DNA of 64,000 nt from GWA1-54-12 sp964489845 (GCA_964489845.1 CAZAZV010000001.1:1-64000); one strand, 5' to 3'. Shown: positions 1 to 8,684, counted from the stretch's first letter. Numbers and translations: made by a program. The notes: generated from the letters alone by a model not told the origin.

Positions 1-15
1 CTCAAGCAATGAGGA

Positions 16-55
16 AAGACAAAAGCGTCCCTGCATGCAGGGACGCTTTTGTCTT
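16..55. terminator. perfect 40-bp palindrome, likely bidirectional terminator
   Basis: Every base from 16 to 55 pairs with its mirror. The arms are AAGACAAAAGCGTCC and its complement around CTGCATGCAG, and each arm ends in a short A/T-rich run. It sits beyond the 3' end of the minus-strand small gene ending at 133 and presumably separates it from a gene left of the window. The function is inferred from the structure. Confidence 0.55.
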
Positions 56-132
56 AGTGAATGGCAGAGGCGTCCCCCCGAAGAACACGGCAGCCCCTCT
101 TCCGTCCGCGGAATCTCCGGAAGGGATAGCCC

Positions 133-291
133 TCATCTCAAGAATCTCAGGTAGAAGGCGACAAACACCAGAACGATACCGACGTTTACGACGAGCCGTG
201 CCCAGGGATGCTCCCTGAAAAACGCCAGGTCAACCCCGACTATGATGGCCGCCATCAGCACGGCGTACAGAATAAGAGAGTGTTTCGTCAT
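133..291 (-). CDS. small two-helix membrane protein (52 aa)
   Basis: This short frame reads MTKHSLILYAVLMAAIIVG at its start and continues to a TGA at 133-135. Two hydrophobic stretches (about residues 5-22 and 33-50) are separated by a charged turn (FREHPWAR), which predicts a small helical-hairpin inner-membrane protein. It starts 4 nt after the stop of the upstream zinc-ribbon-like gene, so the two are probably co-transcribed. There is no clear Shine-Dalgarno sequence. I do not recognise the family and no function can be given. Confidence 0.55.
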   Translation of the reverse strand: MTKHSLILYAVLMAAIIVGVDLAFFREHPWARLVVNVGIVLVFVAFYLRFLR

Positions 292-295
292 TGGA

Positions 296-487
296 TTACG
301 TGCGATGAGGCAGCTCCTTGCTCTCGTCGGGTAGCTGAACTGCGGCTTTAATTATCTCCAAATGACAGCTTTTATGCTCCGAACACCACGCTTGGCATTT
401 TTCGGCGGTTTCCTTGTCTTCATAAAATAATCCGCACGCTTCGCACTGATAGTATTTTTTACCTTGTTTGGTTATTTCCTTCGGCAT
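296..487 (-). CDS. small cysteine/histidine-rich protein, putative zinc binding (63 aa)
   Basis: The protein starts MPKEITKQGKKYYQCEACGL and carries CxxC near residue 15, followed by a CxxWCxxHxSC segment around residues 32-43. The four to five cysteines and one histidine suggest a compact metal site. Small proteins of this pattern occur widely in CPR genomes with no assigned role. A start 9 codons upstream (514) is possible, but the MPK start fits the family look better. It is followed 4 nt later by the small membrane protein gene. Confidence 0.6.
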   Translation of the reverse strand: MPKEITKQGKKYYQCEACGLFYEDKETAEKCQAWCSEHKSCHLEIIKAAVQLPDESKELPHRT

Positions 488-755
488 AGATGAGACGGAT
501 AGTTCTTTATCCACTCTTGCTTATACCAATAATACGGGTTTTTGCTTATTTTGCGAGTGATGAGCGTGTCCAACCAGGGACACAACGGGCTATCAAGTAT
601 CAGTCTGTCGCGGACACACCGTGCACCCCGCTCCCCGGCTTGGAAAACCCTCGGTTTTCCATATACCCTTTCCGACACGGGGTGCGCGGGGTTTGAATCC
701 GAATACATCAAAATAAAACCAAAAAGAATACCGCGCGGTACGCTTTTGGTTTTGC
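488..755. other. non-coding stretch with hairpins and a dispersed repeat
   Basis: I see no convincing gene here. A hairpin lies at 566-583 (GTGTCC/GGACAC, loop of 6). The block at 639-687 is a copy of a sequence found again near tRNA-Pro at 54392-54439. The rest is unstructured sequence downstream of tRNA-Asn on the minus strand. Confidence 0.5.
639..687. repeat. dispersed repeat block, copy near tRNA-Asn (R3)
   Basis: About 49 bp beginning CTTGGAAAACCCTCGG and ending GACACGGGGTGCGC match 54392-54439 with only a few changes. The block contains a small hairpin (GGAAAACC/GGTTTTCC). Both copies lie within about 70 bp of the 3' end of a minus-strand tRNA gene, so a tRNA-linked repeat or insertion scar is likely. 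Confidence 0.7.
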
Positions 756-826
756 TCCGGGGATCGGATTCGAACCGATAACCTAGTGCTTAACAGGCAC
801 CCGCGCTACCATTGCGCCACCCCGGA
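756..826 (-). tRNA. tRNA-Asn(GTT)
   Basis: The minus strand folds as a cloverleaf: acceptor TCCGGGG/CCCCGGA, D-arm with GGTAG, anticodon loop CTGTTAA (anticodon GTT), and T-arm ATCGG-TTCGAAT-CCGAT. CCA is not encoded. A sigma70-like promoter lies about 28 nt upstream. Confidence 0.93.
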
Positions 827-853
827 ATATTGCTTTTGTGCAAAGCTTTTTAT

Positions 854-882
854 AGTGTAGCGAGCGGCAAACCGATAATCAA
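854..882 (-). promoter_or_regulatory. promoter for tRNA-Asn
   Basis: On the minus strand TTGATT and TACACT are separated by exactly 17 bp. The expected transcription start is about 20 nt before the tRNA 5' end, which allows a short 5' leader for RNase P. Confidence 0.6.
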
Positions 883-985
883 GCCGCGGAAACGAAATGA
901 GCCGATGCAGAACATTGACAAGGCGCCTGCCGCGTAGCATAAAGGGTACAGGACCTGAACACGCCTATATCGGGAGGTGACTCGC

Positions 986-1507
986 ATGAAAAGATCGGGA
1001 TATTCTCTATGGCTCGTGCCGGACGTCAATTCGGAACTGTACCACCGTCTCACGCGATGCATTGCCGAAGTTGCCGCAAGATTCAGAACTCCCACGTTTA
1101 TCCCCCATGTAACGTTGCTCGGCGGACTCAACGACCATGGTCTATACGGAAAAGTGGAGAAATTGGCGGGTTCTCTGAAACCTTACCAGATGCGACTTGG
1201 CGAGCTCGATTCCGACGACACGTACTTCAAAATTCTCTTCTCGAAAATCGAGCAAACCACGGCGGTCATGCATGCGCGCACGCTGGCGCGGCAACTCTTC
1301 AAGGTTAACGAGGAAGCTTACGCCCCGCATCTCAGCCTCGCCTATGGAAACCTGTCCTCCGAGCAGGTGGATGTGCTCAAAGATGAAATCGCGCGCACTT
1401 ACTACTTGCCGGGAGCAGAATTCCTCGTCCGCGAAATCCATCTATGGCGCACTGAGGGAACCGTATTCGGCTGGTACGAACTTGAAGCGTTCCCACTCGG
1501 TCCGTGA
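986..1507 (+). CDS. 2H phosphoesterase (cyclic phosphodiesterase / 2'-5' RNA ligase-like)
   Basis: This 173-aa protein carries the two hallmark H-x-T/S-x motifs of the 2H superfamily: PHVTLLG near residue 34 and PHLSLAYG near residue 112. The pair forms the active site that opens 2',3'- or 1'',2''-cyclic phosphates or ligates 2'-5' RNA ends. The length and spacing resemble the cyclic phosphodiesterase branch. The start is ATG 986, because GGGAGGTGA at 972-980 is an excellent Shine-Dalgarno sequence 5 nt upstream; an in-frame GTG at 977 lies inside it. It is a single-gene unit followed by a strong terminator. The substrate is unknown. Confidence 0.85.
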   Translation: MKRSGYSLWLVPDVNSELYHRLTRCIAEVAARFRTPTFIPHVTLLGGLNDHGLYGKVEKLAGSLKPYQMRLGELDSDDTYFKILFSKIEQTTAVMHARTLARQLFKVNEEAYAPHLSLAYGNLSSEQVDVLKDEIARTYYLPGAEFLVREIHLWRTEGTVFGWYELEAFPLGP

Positions 1508-1542
1508 AAACGGACGGAGTCGCTCCGGATGAGCGAATGCGA

Positions 1543-1573
1543 AGACCGCGGTAACACCGCCGCGGTCTTTTTT
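1543..1573 (+). terminator. rho-independent terminator of the 2H phosphoesterase gene
   Basis: A 9-bp stem (AGACCGCGG/CCGCGGTCT) with a short loop is followed by an uninterrupted T-run at 1568-1573. Confidence 0.85.
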
Positions 1574-1584
1574 TATTCGCCGCG

Positions 1585-2490
1585 CTAGTACACGTACGTG
1601 CTGATGACCTTGCCGTCGGTGTTTATGAGCTTCACCACATCGTGCTGGGGGTCGAAGACGTTCGCGATGTTGACCCATACGCGCCACTCGTTGTCGAGGA
1701 GCGCATCGCCCTGGAAACTCTGATAGCAGTGCGCGACGGTGAAAAAATCATTAACGAAACTCCGGCACGCATTCCCGTCATCGCCGCGCCACGAATTCGT
1801 CGTCATGGTGCTGGGGAGCGCGCAATTCCCCAAACTTTGGATATAGTTCTGGCACCAGCCGGCGAGCGTCTCGTACGAGCTCCGCGCCGGAACCGGACAT
1901 TCGTTGGGGAGCAACGACGGGAATTGGTACTCGGCATCCAGGTACCCCATGCACTTGTTGACCCGGAAACTGTACCCCACGGGGCTCAAGCTCCCCGCAT
2001 AGAGCGTCACGTAATTCCCTTTCTGCAGCACCATATCCCCTTCGGTATTCGCGCCATTTACCTGATACGCTCGCACGGCTTGCGGCAGGTATAACCGCCG
2101 CTTGTTCGTTTCGAGCATCCAGCCGGTGACATCGACGCTCTCGCCGTCGTTCAAATTAGTCTGTAGCGTCACCGTCGCCCGTTCGCCGTCGTACGACGGC
2201 GAAACACCGCTCACGGTCACGGCCCCTGCCCGCTCCGCGGGAGGCGTCACGGGTTTCGGAGAAGCCGAACCGTTCGCGCCGGTCTGCGGCGCGGCGCCCA
2301 CCGAAGTCCCCGATGAGGGCTGGAAGTTCGGCGAACTTCCCGATGAAGACGTTTTCTCTACCGCGGGAATCGTACTCGAAGCGAACTGCTGGAGCCGGTT
2401 CTTGAAAAGAGCGCTCCCGCCGAAGATGAGCACGGCGACGATGAAGAAGAGTATCAAAATATTCGCCTGTCCCCGCATCCATTCTATCAT
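1585..2490 (-). CDS. membrane-anchored extracytoplasmic protein, lamin-tail-like beta domain
   Basis: This 301-aa protein has one N-terminal TM helix (about residues 9-28), then a Ser/Pro/Gly-rich linker (about 35-90). A beta-rich domain (about 90-190) resembles the Ig-like lamin-tail fold (GESVDVTGWMLET, then a VTLYAG strand). The C-terminal region has paired cysteines (CMGY, NECPVP, WCQNY, NCALP, ACRSF, HCYQS) that could form disulfides outside the cell. The lamin-tail comparison is by pattern only. It lies directly downstream of glycerate kinase (7 nt gap), in a minus-strand run with the anchored peptide gene. The role is unknown; an envelope or surface protein is likely. Confidence 0.6.
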   Translation of the reverse strand: MIEWMRGQANILILFFIVAVLIFGGSALFKNRLQQFASSTIPAVEKTSSSGSSPNFQPSSGTSVGAAPQTGANGSASPKPVTPPAERAGAVTVSGVSPSYDGERATVTLQTNLNDGESVDVTGWMLETNKRRLYLPQAVRAYQVNGANTEGDMVLQKGNYVTLYAGSLSPVGYSFRVNKCMGYLDAEYQFPSLLPNECPVPARSSYETLAGWCQNYIQSLGNCALPSTMTTNSWRGDDGNACRSFVNDFFTVAHCYQSFQGDALLDNEWRVWVNIANVFDPQHDVVKLINTDGKVISTYVY

Positions 2491-2497
2491 ATCGCCG

Positions 2498-3781
2498 CTA
2501 GCGCTTCAGTGCCACCGTCAGGTCGGAAACGTTGCTCCCGGTCGGACCGGTCACAATGGCGTCTCCCGCCGCTTCGAAAAAACGGTATGAGTCATTCCGT
2601 GCAAGACATTCCTCGATGTCGAGCTTCAGCTCCCGGGCGCGCTGTACCGTGAGCGTGTCACCCACCGCGCCCGCGTGCGCCCCGTTGTCGCAACCGTCGG
2701 AAGCGAGCGCGGCGATGAGTTCCCCATCGCGGAGCGAGCCGAGCGCCCCGAGGACAAGTTCCTGATTCCTGCCGCCCGCGCCGTCGCCGCGGAGCGTGAC
2801 CGTCGTCTCTCCGCCGTAGAGGAGCACGGTGTGTTCCTTCGCACCGTGCAATGATTCGGCGATGCGCCTCCCCACCTCTCGCGCTTCTCCGGTAAGGCGC
2901 GCGTCGCGTATCTCGGCGCCGAAACCGAGCGCTTCCGCTTTCTTCCGCATCGCCTCGAGCGCCAGGATGTTGGATACAAAGAGCATATTCCTCACACGCT
3001 CGAAATATTTCCCGTCTTTCGGCGTCTCAAGCAAGCTACAGCCCTTCATGCCGCACGATTCGAGGACACGGTACTTCGCGAGGATGCGCTCCGCGTCCTC
3101 ACGCGTCGTTTCGTCCCGCACCGTCGGTCCCGACGCAATGAATTGCGTCGTGTTCGACGGAACGTCAGAAAAAATGAGTGCGACGCTCTCGGCCGGATAC
3201 GTGTGCGCCGCGAGATTCCCGCCGCGCGCACGGGACAGGTGTTTGCGGAGCGTGTTGATTTCCTCAATCGTCGCACCCGCCTTGAAAAGCGTCGCAAGCA
3301 TCCGCGCTTCCTCATCGGGAGAAAACTCGTCCGAATCGTAGAGAAGCGTTGAGGCGCCGCCAGACACGATGAAGAGCACCCGGTCCCCCTCACCCAATCC
3401 GTCAAGGAGCGTGACGATGGCTTCCGCCGCTATTTTATTCGCTTCGGAAGGGAACGGATGCGTCCCGCGAAAGTAGCGGAGCGTTCCGAATGTCGCCGTT
3501 TCGTCTATGCCGAGCACGATGCCGCCCGTAAGGTGCTCGCCGAGCACCTCCTCGAGCGCGCGCGCGGCGGGAACTGCACACTTACCGAGCGCGATGACAT
3601 ACAGCCCGCCGGAACAGAAACGAAGTGTCTCGGCACCATCGATGCACACGGCATCGTCCCGCACCACCACGCGCTCGCGCGCAGCGCGGAAGGTATCGAG
3701 AGCAGAAAGCCCCGCTTCGAGAATGTCCGATGCGGCGCGCCGCAACGCGCTCCGCTCGAAGATTACTCCGTTTCGTATCAT
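2498..3781 (-). CDS. glycerate 2-kinase (MOFRL/DUF4147 family)
   Basis: This 427-aa protein has the two-part layout of GckA/TtuD-type glycerate kinases. The N-terminal DUF4147 domain shows the ALGKCAVPAA and FIVSGGASTLL glycine loops, and a C-terminal MOFRL domain follows (LLYGGETTV, GAGGRNQEL, ASDGCDNG). It phosphorylates D-glycerate with ATP to 2-phosphoglycerate and feeds lower glycolysis. Length is normal. The start ATG overlaps the stop of the upstream 55-aa gene (ATGA), implying translational coupling. In a genome with few carbon pathways this may be one of the entry points to glycolysis. Confidence 0.9.
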   Translation of the reverse strand: MIRNGVIFERSALRRAASDILEAGLSALDTFRAARERVVVRDDAVCIDGAETLRFCSGGLYVIALGKCAVPAARALEEVLGEHLTGGIVLGIDETATFGTLRYFRGTHPFPSEANKIAAEAIVTLLDGLGEGDRVLFIVSGGASTLLYDSDEFSPDEEARMLATLFKAGATIEEINTLRKHLSRARGGNLAAHTYPAESVALIFSDVPSNTTQFIASGPTVRDETTREDAERILAKYRVLESCGMKGCSLLETPKDGKYFERVRNMLFVSNILALEAMRKKAEALGFGAEIRDARLTGEAREVGRRIAESLHGAKEHTVLLYGGETTVTLRGDGAGGRNQELVLGALGSLRDGELIAALASDGCDNGAHAGAVGDTLTVQRARELKLDIEECLARNDSYRFFEAAGDAIVTGPTGSNVSDLTVALKR

Positions 3782-3945
3782 GGCGCGAGCGGAGCGGCGC
3801 CGCTCGGCGCTGAGCTCGCGGCCGAAGTGCTCGTCGCCCCCTCGGACGGCGCATTCACCACCTCGCTTCCTTTGAACACCACGAGTCCCCCGACAACAAT
3901 GACGACGAGCAATCCGATGAGCACCAGAACTTTGACTTTCGTCAT
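3778..3945 (-). CDS. small single-TM anchored peptide (55 aa)
   Basis: The protein starts MTKVKVLVLIGLLVVIVVGG, giving one TM helix at residues 4-24. A Ser/Ala/Pro-rich tail outside the membrane follows. Its TGA overlaps the glycerate kinase start by 4 nt. A longer reading to 4026 runs into the tRNA-Lys promoter and tRNA 5' end, so the start at 3945 is preferred. No function is recognised. Confidence 0.55.
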   Translation of the reverse strand: MTKVKVLVLIGLLVVIVVGGLVVFKGSEVVNAPSEGATSTSAASSAPSGAAPLAP

Positions 3946-3970
3946 GGCTTCATTATAGCACCGAAGCACG

Positions 3971-3999
3971 TTGACCGTGCACAGAACGGACGATATACT
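3971..3999 (+). promoter_or_regulatory. sigma70 promoter of tRNA-Lys(TTT)
   Basis: TTGACC at 3971-3976 and TATACT at 3994-3999 have a 17-bp spacer. Transcription should begin about 5 nt before the tRNA 5' end. Confidence 0.85.
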
Positions 4000-4011
4000 G
4001 GCACTCATAAG

Positions 4012-4084
4012 CCCCCGATAGCGCAATTGGTAGAGCAGCTCCCTTTTAAGGAGTTGGTTGGAGGTTCGAGTCCTCCTCGGGGGA
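4012..4084 (+). tRNA. tRNA-Lys(TTT)
   Basis: The cloverleaf has acceptor CCCCCGA/TCGGGGG, anticodon loop CTTTTAA (TTT), and T-arm GGAGG-TTCGAGT-CCTCC. Discriminator A is at 4084 and CCA is not encoded. A second lysine tRNA (CTT) is at 59539. Confidence 0.95.
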
Positions 4085-4111
4085 CTTACAACAAAACGCC
4101 GACCAACCGGG

Positions 4112-4214
4112 GGTTCCCCAAGTCAGGGGTCGGGCGATGGGATTTGTCCGCAAGATAGCAAATCCATCGTCCCGAGGAACGGAGCAAGGAGGGGATGCCT
4201 TGTGTGTCCGTGCG
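4112..4214. repeat. about 105-bp dispersed repeat (R1), forms the 3' end of the PIG-L gene
   Basis: The sequence is roughly 90 percent identical in inverted orientation to 54299-54403. Inside it an imperfect long hairpin pairs TCGGGCGAT with ATCGTCCCGA through a GGATTTG/CAAATCC stem. It starts about 28 bp after the 3' end of tRNA-Lys. It also supplies the last 30 or so codons of the minus-strand deacetylase gene. Confidence 0.8.
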
Positions 4215-4905
4215 AGCAGTCCTCATCGGGGGATACTACGAATAATCTCTCGTACCCGCGATTTTGTTCCGAAAGTTTTTTGACGCGGTCGAAATACGAT
4301 TCGCACATCTGGGAATCGTAGATGCTCATCGCTTTAAATTTGTCTTGCAGCTTCCCTTCCATCCTCACCACAAGGCGAAGCTGGTACGCTTCCGGCTTGG
4401 GAATACGACTGTACGGCACATCGTCCACAAAGAAAACATTGTACGAACGAACCGGTAAAGACATAACCGCCTCGCGGACGAGCCGATGGTCGTAGTGCTG
4501 CCGCCTTCCGGCAGGAAATGGCGCCACGATATTCGTTATGTTCCGCCGCTTTAAAAACCCGGCCAAAAGCGCCCTCATTTCCTTCAAAAGTCCCGGATCG
4601 AGCTCCCGGTCCCGCCCGTAGTACACCCTCTGTTCCCGGAGGAGGCAGTCCGCCAAGCCTAGAAACGACATATGCAAACCGAGTGATGTCGCGAATGCGC
4701 CGTCTTCGCGTCGGCGTATCCGCGTCACCTCCGCCGTGTCGAGCGTCCGGTACGCCGCTCTCCGCATCGGGTCGAGCCAATTCGACCGGTCGAATACGGT
4801 AAGCAGGTTATACGGTTTGGGCAGGATTCCCGCCCGTATCAGAAAATACGACGACATCACCACGTCATCGCTATGTGGTTGGATAAAAACCGTACCGCTC
4901 GGCAT
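4123..4905 (-). CDS. PIG-L family deacetylase with a repeat-derived C-terminus
   Basis: This 260-aa protein begins MPSGTVFIQPHSDDVVMS. The PHSDD segment is the metal-binding P-H-x-D-D motif of GlcNAc-PI/LmbE deacetylases, and a second candidate ligand is the histidine of QHYDHR near residue 150. The family removes N-acetyl groups from amino sugars or glycolipids. It starts 18 nt after the ribonucleotide reductase stop and is probably read through from it. The final 30 or so residues (from about CSHGHTRHP) are encoded by dispersed repeat R1, so the native end has been lost or replaced. The substrate is unknown. Confidence 0.75.
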   Translation of the reverse strand: MPSGTVFIQPHSDDVVMSSYFLIRAGILPKPYNLLTVFDRSNWLDPMRRAAYRTLDTAEVTRIRRREDGAFATSLGLHMSFLGLADCLLREQRVYYGRDRELDPGLLKEMRALLAGFLKRRNITNIVAPFPAGRRQHYDHRLVREAVMSLPVRSYNVFFVDDVPYSRIPKPEAYQLRLVVRMEGKLQDKFKAMSIYDSQMCESYFDRVKKLSEQNRGYERLFVVSPDEDCSHGHTRHPLLAPFLGTMDLLSCGQIPSPDP

Positions 4906-4922
4906 ATGCTCGGCGGAGACGG

Positions 4923-7376
4923 CTAATCGCACCGACTGTAGCCGCACGAGGGACAGAAAATACATCCTTCTTTCAGCTGAAGCGGCTCGCCACAGTCGGG
5001 GCAGCCGGGCATCATGCCATGGTCGGCGATGTCGCGTCTTCCGCCCGCCGTCACTTCGATTTCCTCCTTGACCTCCAGGTGTTCCGTGAAGGCCTCGATT
5101 GTCTCGCCGTACGCCGCGTCCAAACGCATCGGTGCCTCCGTATGGTTGTTGCTGCGGCCGTGCATCTCCAGAACTTGCGCAATCGCATCGGGGAGCGAGT
5201 ACACTTTGCCGCGCTCCGTGAAAGCGGGCATCGGCCCGCGGATGCCCTTCAGATGGTCGATGATTTCCGCCACGTCGATTCCCGAGCGGAGCGAGAGCGA
5301 GATGAGGCGGCAAATCGCTTCTCCCTGCTCCTGCATGAACCCGCCGGTCTTCCCGATGGTCGCAAACACTTCGAAGGGTTTGCCGAATTCGTCGTCATTC
5401 ACCGTAACGTAGAGCGTGCCGTACCCCGTCTTCATTTTGTACGTCGCGCCGCGCATCACGTCCGGGCGCTTCCGCGGCGCCACGCGCGACTGCACCGCGC
5501 CCTCGGAGTCCTCCTGCGCGTTCCCCTTGAATCCGCTCGCCGCGGAAACGATTTTATCCTTGTCCTTGCCGAGCGTAAGAATTTGCACCTGCCGGCTGCC
5601 GTCCCGGTACACCGTACAGCTTTTCGCCTTGAGATTCCACGCGAGCATGAATGCCTGCTTCACGTCATCCCGGCTCGCTCCGTTCAGAAGATTGATGGTC
5701 TTGGAAATGGAATTGTCGACGACCGACTGGAACGCCGCCTGCATACGGATGTGGTCCTCCGCCGCGATGTCCATCGCGGTCACGAACGTATCGCGAATCG
5801 ATTTCGGCAAGTCGGTCATGTGCTGGATCGTCCCCTTCGCCACCACCTCGTCCTGTATCTTCCGGATCCGCTCCTCGTCATAGCCGAGTCCTTCGAGCGC
5901 GTGCCTGAAATGGACGTTGAGGTAGCTGTACTGGTCGCCGTCCTTGTCTTGCTTGATGAACGAGAGGGCGAAATTCGGCTCCACGCCCGACGAGGTGTCG
6001 AAAAACATCGAAATGGTGCCGGTCGGCGCGATGGTTGTCAAGGCGGCATTCCGGCGGCTGCCGTCGGAAAACACGCTCTTGTCGTAGTTCGGGAATGCGC
6101 CTTTCTCCTTCGCCAACTCTTCCGACATCCCCTCCGACGCTTCCTGGACGATCCGCATCGCGCGCCGCGCGGTTTCCCGCCCGCGCTCGGAATGGTACGA
6201 AACGCCAAGTTGATAGAGCATGTCCGCGAATCCCATGATGCCGAGACCGATGCGGCGATTCCGCCGCGCGAGCTGGTTCAGCTGCTCGACGGGAAAATCG
6301 AACCGGTCGATGACGTTGTCCAAGAACCGTGTCGCCGCGCGCACCACGTCGCGCAAGCGCGCTTCATCGATGGTTTTGTCTTTCACGAATTGCGCGAGGT
6401 TGATGGAACCAAGGTTGCAGTTATCGTACGGATGCAGGAACTGCTCGGCGCACGGGTTCGACGTCTGTATCGGACCGAGTCCCGGCAAGGGGTTGGTGCG
6501 ATTCACCTCGTCGATGAACACGATGCCCGGCTCGCCGTTCAGCCACGCGTGCTCCACAAGCTTGTCGAGGAGCTCGCCGACAGTGATGTCGATTGCTTCG
6601 ACCGACTGCACGACGCCGCTCGCATTGTGGAACACGCGCTGCGGCTTCACTTTCTTGTCGTTCCACGTGCAGTACCACAGTTCATCGGGAGCATTCGCCG
6701 CTTTGTCCATGAACTCGTCAGTCACTTTGACGGAGATGTTGAAATTCGCGATAGTTCCCTCGACCATCTTTGCCTCGATGAAATCGAGAATGTCGGGGTG
6801 GTCGACGCTCATCATCGCCATGTTCGCACCGTGGCGCCCCTGCTGCTTGATGGTGCCGAACGCTTCGTTGTATACGTGGAGGAACGACACCGGTCCGCCT
6901 GCGCTCCCTTCCGACGTCACAGTCGGACTCATTGCCGGACGAAGCTCATCGAGCGCGAATCCCAAGCCGCACCCCGCCTGCTGGAGAAGCGCCGCGTCTT
7001 TCAGCGTCTCGAAAATGCTCGCCATCGAGTCGTGAATCGGCAAGACGACGCAGTTCGCGATGAGTCGCGTCTTCGCGCCGGCGTTCGTAATCGTCCGCCC
7101 CGCAGGCGTGAACTCTTTCCGTGCCATCATGCCGAAGAACGTGTTTTCGATGCCCCGCACGTACGCGTCATCATGCCCGTAGTTCCGCTCGACATCCGCG
7201 ATGTCGTGCGCGATGCGGTGCAACATCTCGGCGGGCGTTTCCTGTGCGCCATCCGGTTTCGTCCGGAAATACCGCTTGCGCATAATGCGCAACGCATTTT
7301 CAGAAAACGAGTTGTTGACGACCTCATCGGCAAGCACGGGATATGAAGCGTACGGCGTATGTTCCATACCCACCAT
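4923..7376 (-). CDS. nrdJ: adenosylcobalamin-dependent (class II) ribonucleoside-diphosphate reductase
   Basis: This 817-aa enzyme makes deoxyribonucleotides without oxygen dependence, using B12 to generate the thiyl radical. Visible landmarks are the GCGLGFALDELRP substrate-binding segment (about residue 145), the SNPCAEQFL active-site loop (about 310), the APTGTIS loop, the KSCTVYRDGSR region, and a C-terminal zinc-ribbon-like tail with two CxxC pairs (CPDCGE, CPSCGY). The MVGMEH start is chosen because GGAG lies 9 nt upstream; GTG 7385 and ATG 7367 are alternatives. No B12 synthesis genes are in the window, so the cofactor is probably scavenged. Confidence 0.93.
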   Translation of the reverse strand: MVGMEHTPYASYPVLADEVVNNSFSENALRIMRKRYFRTKPDGAQETPAEMLHRIAHDIADVERNYGHDDAYVRGIENTFFGMMARKEFTPAGRTITNAGAKTRLIANCVVLPIHDSMASIFETLKDAALLQQAGCGLGFALDELRPAMSPTVTSEGSAGGPVSFLHVYNEAFGTIKQQGRHGANMAMMSVDHPDILDFIEAKMVEGTIANFNISVKVTDEFMDKAANAPDELWYCTWNDKKVKPQRVFHNASGVVQSVEAIDITVGELLDKLVEHAWLNGEPGIVFIDEVNRTNPLPGLGPIQTSNPCAEQFLHPYDNCNLGSINLAQFVKDKTIDEARLRDVVRAATRFLDNVIDRFDFPVEQLNQLARRNRRIGLGIMGFADMLYQLGVSYHSERGRETARRAMRIVQEASEGMSEELAKEKGAFPNYDKSVFSDGSRRNAALTTIAPTGTISMFFDTSSGVEPNFALSFIKQDKDGDQYSYLNVHFRHALEGLGYDEERIRKIQDEVVAKGTIQHMTDLPKSIRDTFVTAMDIAAEDHIRMQAAFQSVVDNSISKTINLLNGASRDDVKQAFMLAWNLKAKSCTVYRDGSRQVQILTLGKDKDKIVSAASGFKGNAQEDSEGAVQSRVAPRKRPDVMRGATYKMKTGYGTLYVTVNDDEFGKPFEVFATIGKTGGFMQEQGEAICRLISLSLRSGIDVAEIIDHLKGIRGPMPAFTERGKVYSLPDAIAQVLEMHGRSNNHTEAPMRLDAAYGETIEAFTEHLEVKEEIEVTAGGRRDIADHGMMPGCPDCGEPLQLKEGCIFCPSCGYSRCD

Positions 7377-7478
7377 TGTACGCACTCCGCACCCCTTGCC
7401 ACAAACATGGCACGCGTGTTACGGCGTGCCGATGGGTATAAGAAATCCAAACGCTCGAGCGGTTATCCACACAACCCC

Positions 7479-8684
7479 TTATTTTTTCTTTTTGCGCATG
7501 AAGGCGGGGATGTCCAAGTAGTCATCTTTCGCCACGTCTTTGTCTTTTTTCTCCTTGTCCTTCTCACCCTTCGATTCGACTGGTATGACGGCGAGGGCGG
7601 CGTCTTCCTCTCTCACGTCATCGTCAAAAAGCTGGGCAATGCCTCCACTTTTACCCGTCAAGAAATGGTTGAATCCCGTCGCAATCACCGTTACTTTGAT
7701 TTCCTTTTCCTTCAGCGTCCGGTCGAAATACGCGCCGAAAATGATTTGGGCATTCGGGTCGAGATTCGCCACGATCGATTTCGCAATCGCGTGCACTTCC
7801 GCCATCGTAAGGTCTCTTCCGCCAGCAATCGAGAAGAGCACGCCCTTCGCGCCGTCAATGGACGCTTCAAGGAGCGGCGAGTTGACCGCCGCCTGCACGG
7901 CGCGAACGCTCCGGTCCTTGCCGGACGCTCGCCCGACGCCGATCAAGCTCGTCCCCTTGCCGCGCAGAATCGCTTCGATGTCCGCGAAGTCGACGTTGAT
8001 GATACCTGGCATATTGATAAGTTCCGCGATTGCGTCGACAGCGTGCTCCACGACTTCGTCGACGACGGCGAATGCCTTCAGAATCGGCAACTCGCGGTCG
8101 ATAACGGAAAACACTCGGTCGTTCGGAACGACGACGAGCGCGTCGACTCCCTCGCGGATGCGCTCAATCGCTTCCTGTGCGATGGTCATGCGCTTCGTGC
8201 CTTCGAACTGGAATGGTTTCGTGACAATGCCGATGGTGAGTATCCCCTTCTGCCGCGCAATGTTCGCGATAACGGGCGCGGCGCCGCTACCGGTTCCGCC
8301 GCCGAAGCCGGCGACGACGAAGACAATGTCCGAGCCCTCGAGAATTTCTCCGAGCTCGGAACGATTCTCTTCGGCCGCCTGCTTGCCGATATCGGGATTC
8401 ATGCCGGCTCCCAAGCCGCGCGTCAGGGCCTTTCCGATGTGCACCTTGCGGTGCGCGGACGCCTGCTCGAGATCCTGGACGTCGGTATTGACCGCGACGT
8501 ACTCCACGCCCCGCACGCGGTGCTGTTCACGCATGCGGCTCACGACGTTTCCTCCGGCGCCTCCCACTCCCACGACTTTGATTCTCGTGATGCCGTCGGG
8601 GGCGCGCTTTCGCTTCCTCGCCACCGGCGTATCTTCCTGTCTCTCTGGTTTTTCTTTCGCGCGACTCTTCTTGGTGCGAGCCAT
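7479..8684 (-). CDS. ftsZ: cell division GTPase FtsZ
   Basis: This 401-aa tubulin homologue forms the Z-ring. A basic N-terminal extension of about 30 residues precedes the GTPase core. The core has VVGVGGAGGN, the tubulin signature FGGGTGSGAAP (near residue 120) and NVDFADI with T7-loop residues. A charged linker leads to a C-terminal conserved peptide (DDYLDIPAFMRKKKK) that binds FtsA. It lies 27 nt downstream of ftsA in the bS21-ybeY-ftsA-ftsZ order. Confidence 0.97.
   Translation of the reverse strand: MARTKKSRAKEKPERQEDTPVARKRKRAPDGITRIKVVGVGGAGGNVVSRMREQHRVRGVEYVAVNTDVQDLEQASAHRKVHIGKALTRGLGAGMNPDIGKQAAEENRSELGEILEGSDIVFVVAGFGGGTGSGAAPVIANIARQKGILTIGIVTKPFQFEGTKRMTIAQEAIERIREGVDALVVVPNDRVFSVIDRELPILKAFAVVDEVVEHAVDAIAELINMPGIINVDFADIEAILRGKGTSLIGVGRASGKDRSVRAVQAAVNSPLLEASIDGAKGVLFSIAGGRDLTMAEVHAIAKSIVANLDPNAQIIFGAYFDRTLKEKEIKVTVIATGFNHFLTGKSGGIAQLFDDDVREEDAALAVIPVESKGEKDKEKKDKDVAKDDYLDIPAFMRKKKK

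Noticed and set aside
9..218. A 69-codon plus-strand frame at the window start
   Set aside because: It runs through the 40-bp palindrome, has no ribosome site and overlaps the better supported 52-aa minus gene.
4906..5313. N-terminal extension of the PIG-L deacetylase into nrdJ
   Set aside because: The extension is the nrdJ shadow; the family start MPSGTVFIQPHSDD begins at 4905.
5019..7346. A 775-codon open frame on the plus strand opposite nrdJ
   Set aside because: It is the antisense shadow of the class II reductase. High GC keeps it open, the composition is His/Arg/Val-rich without domains, and nrdJ on the other strand is certain.
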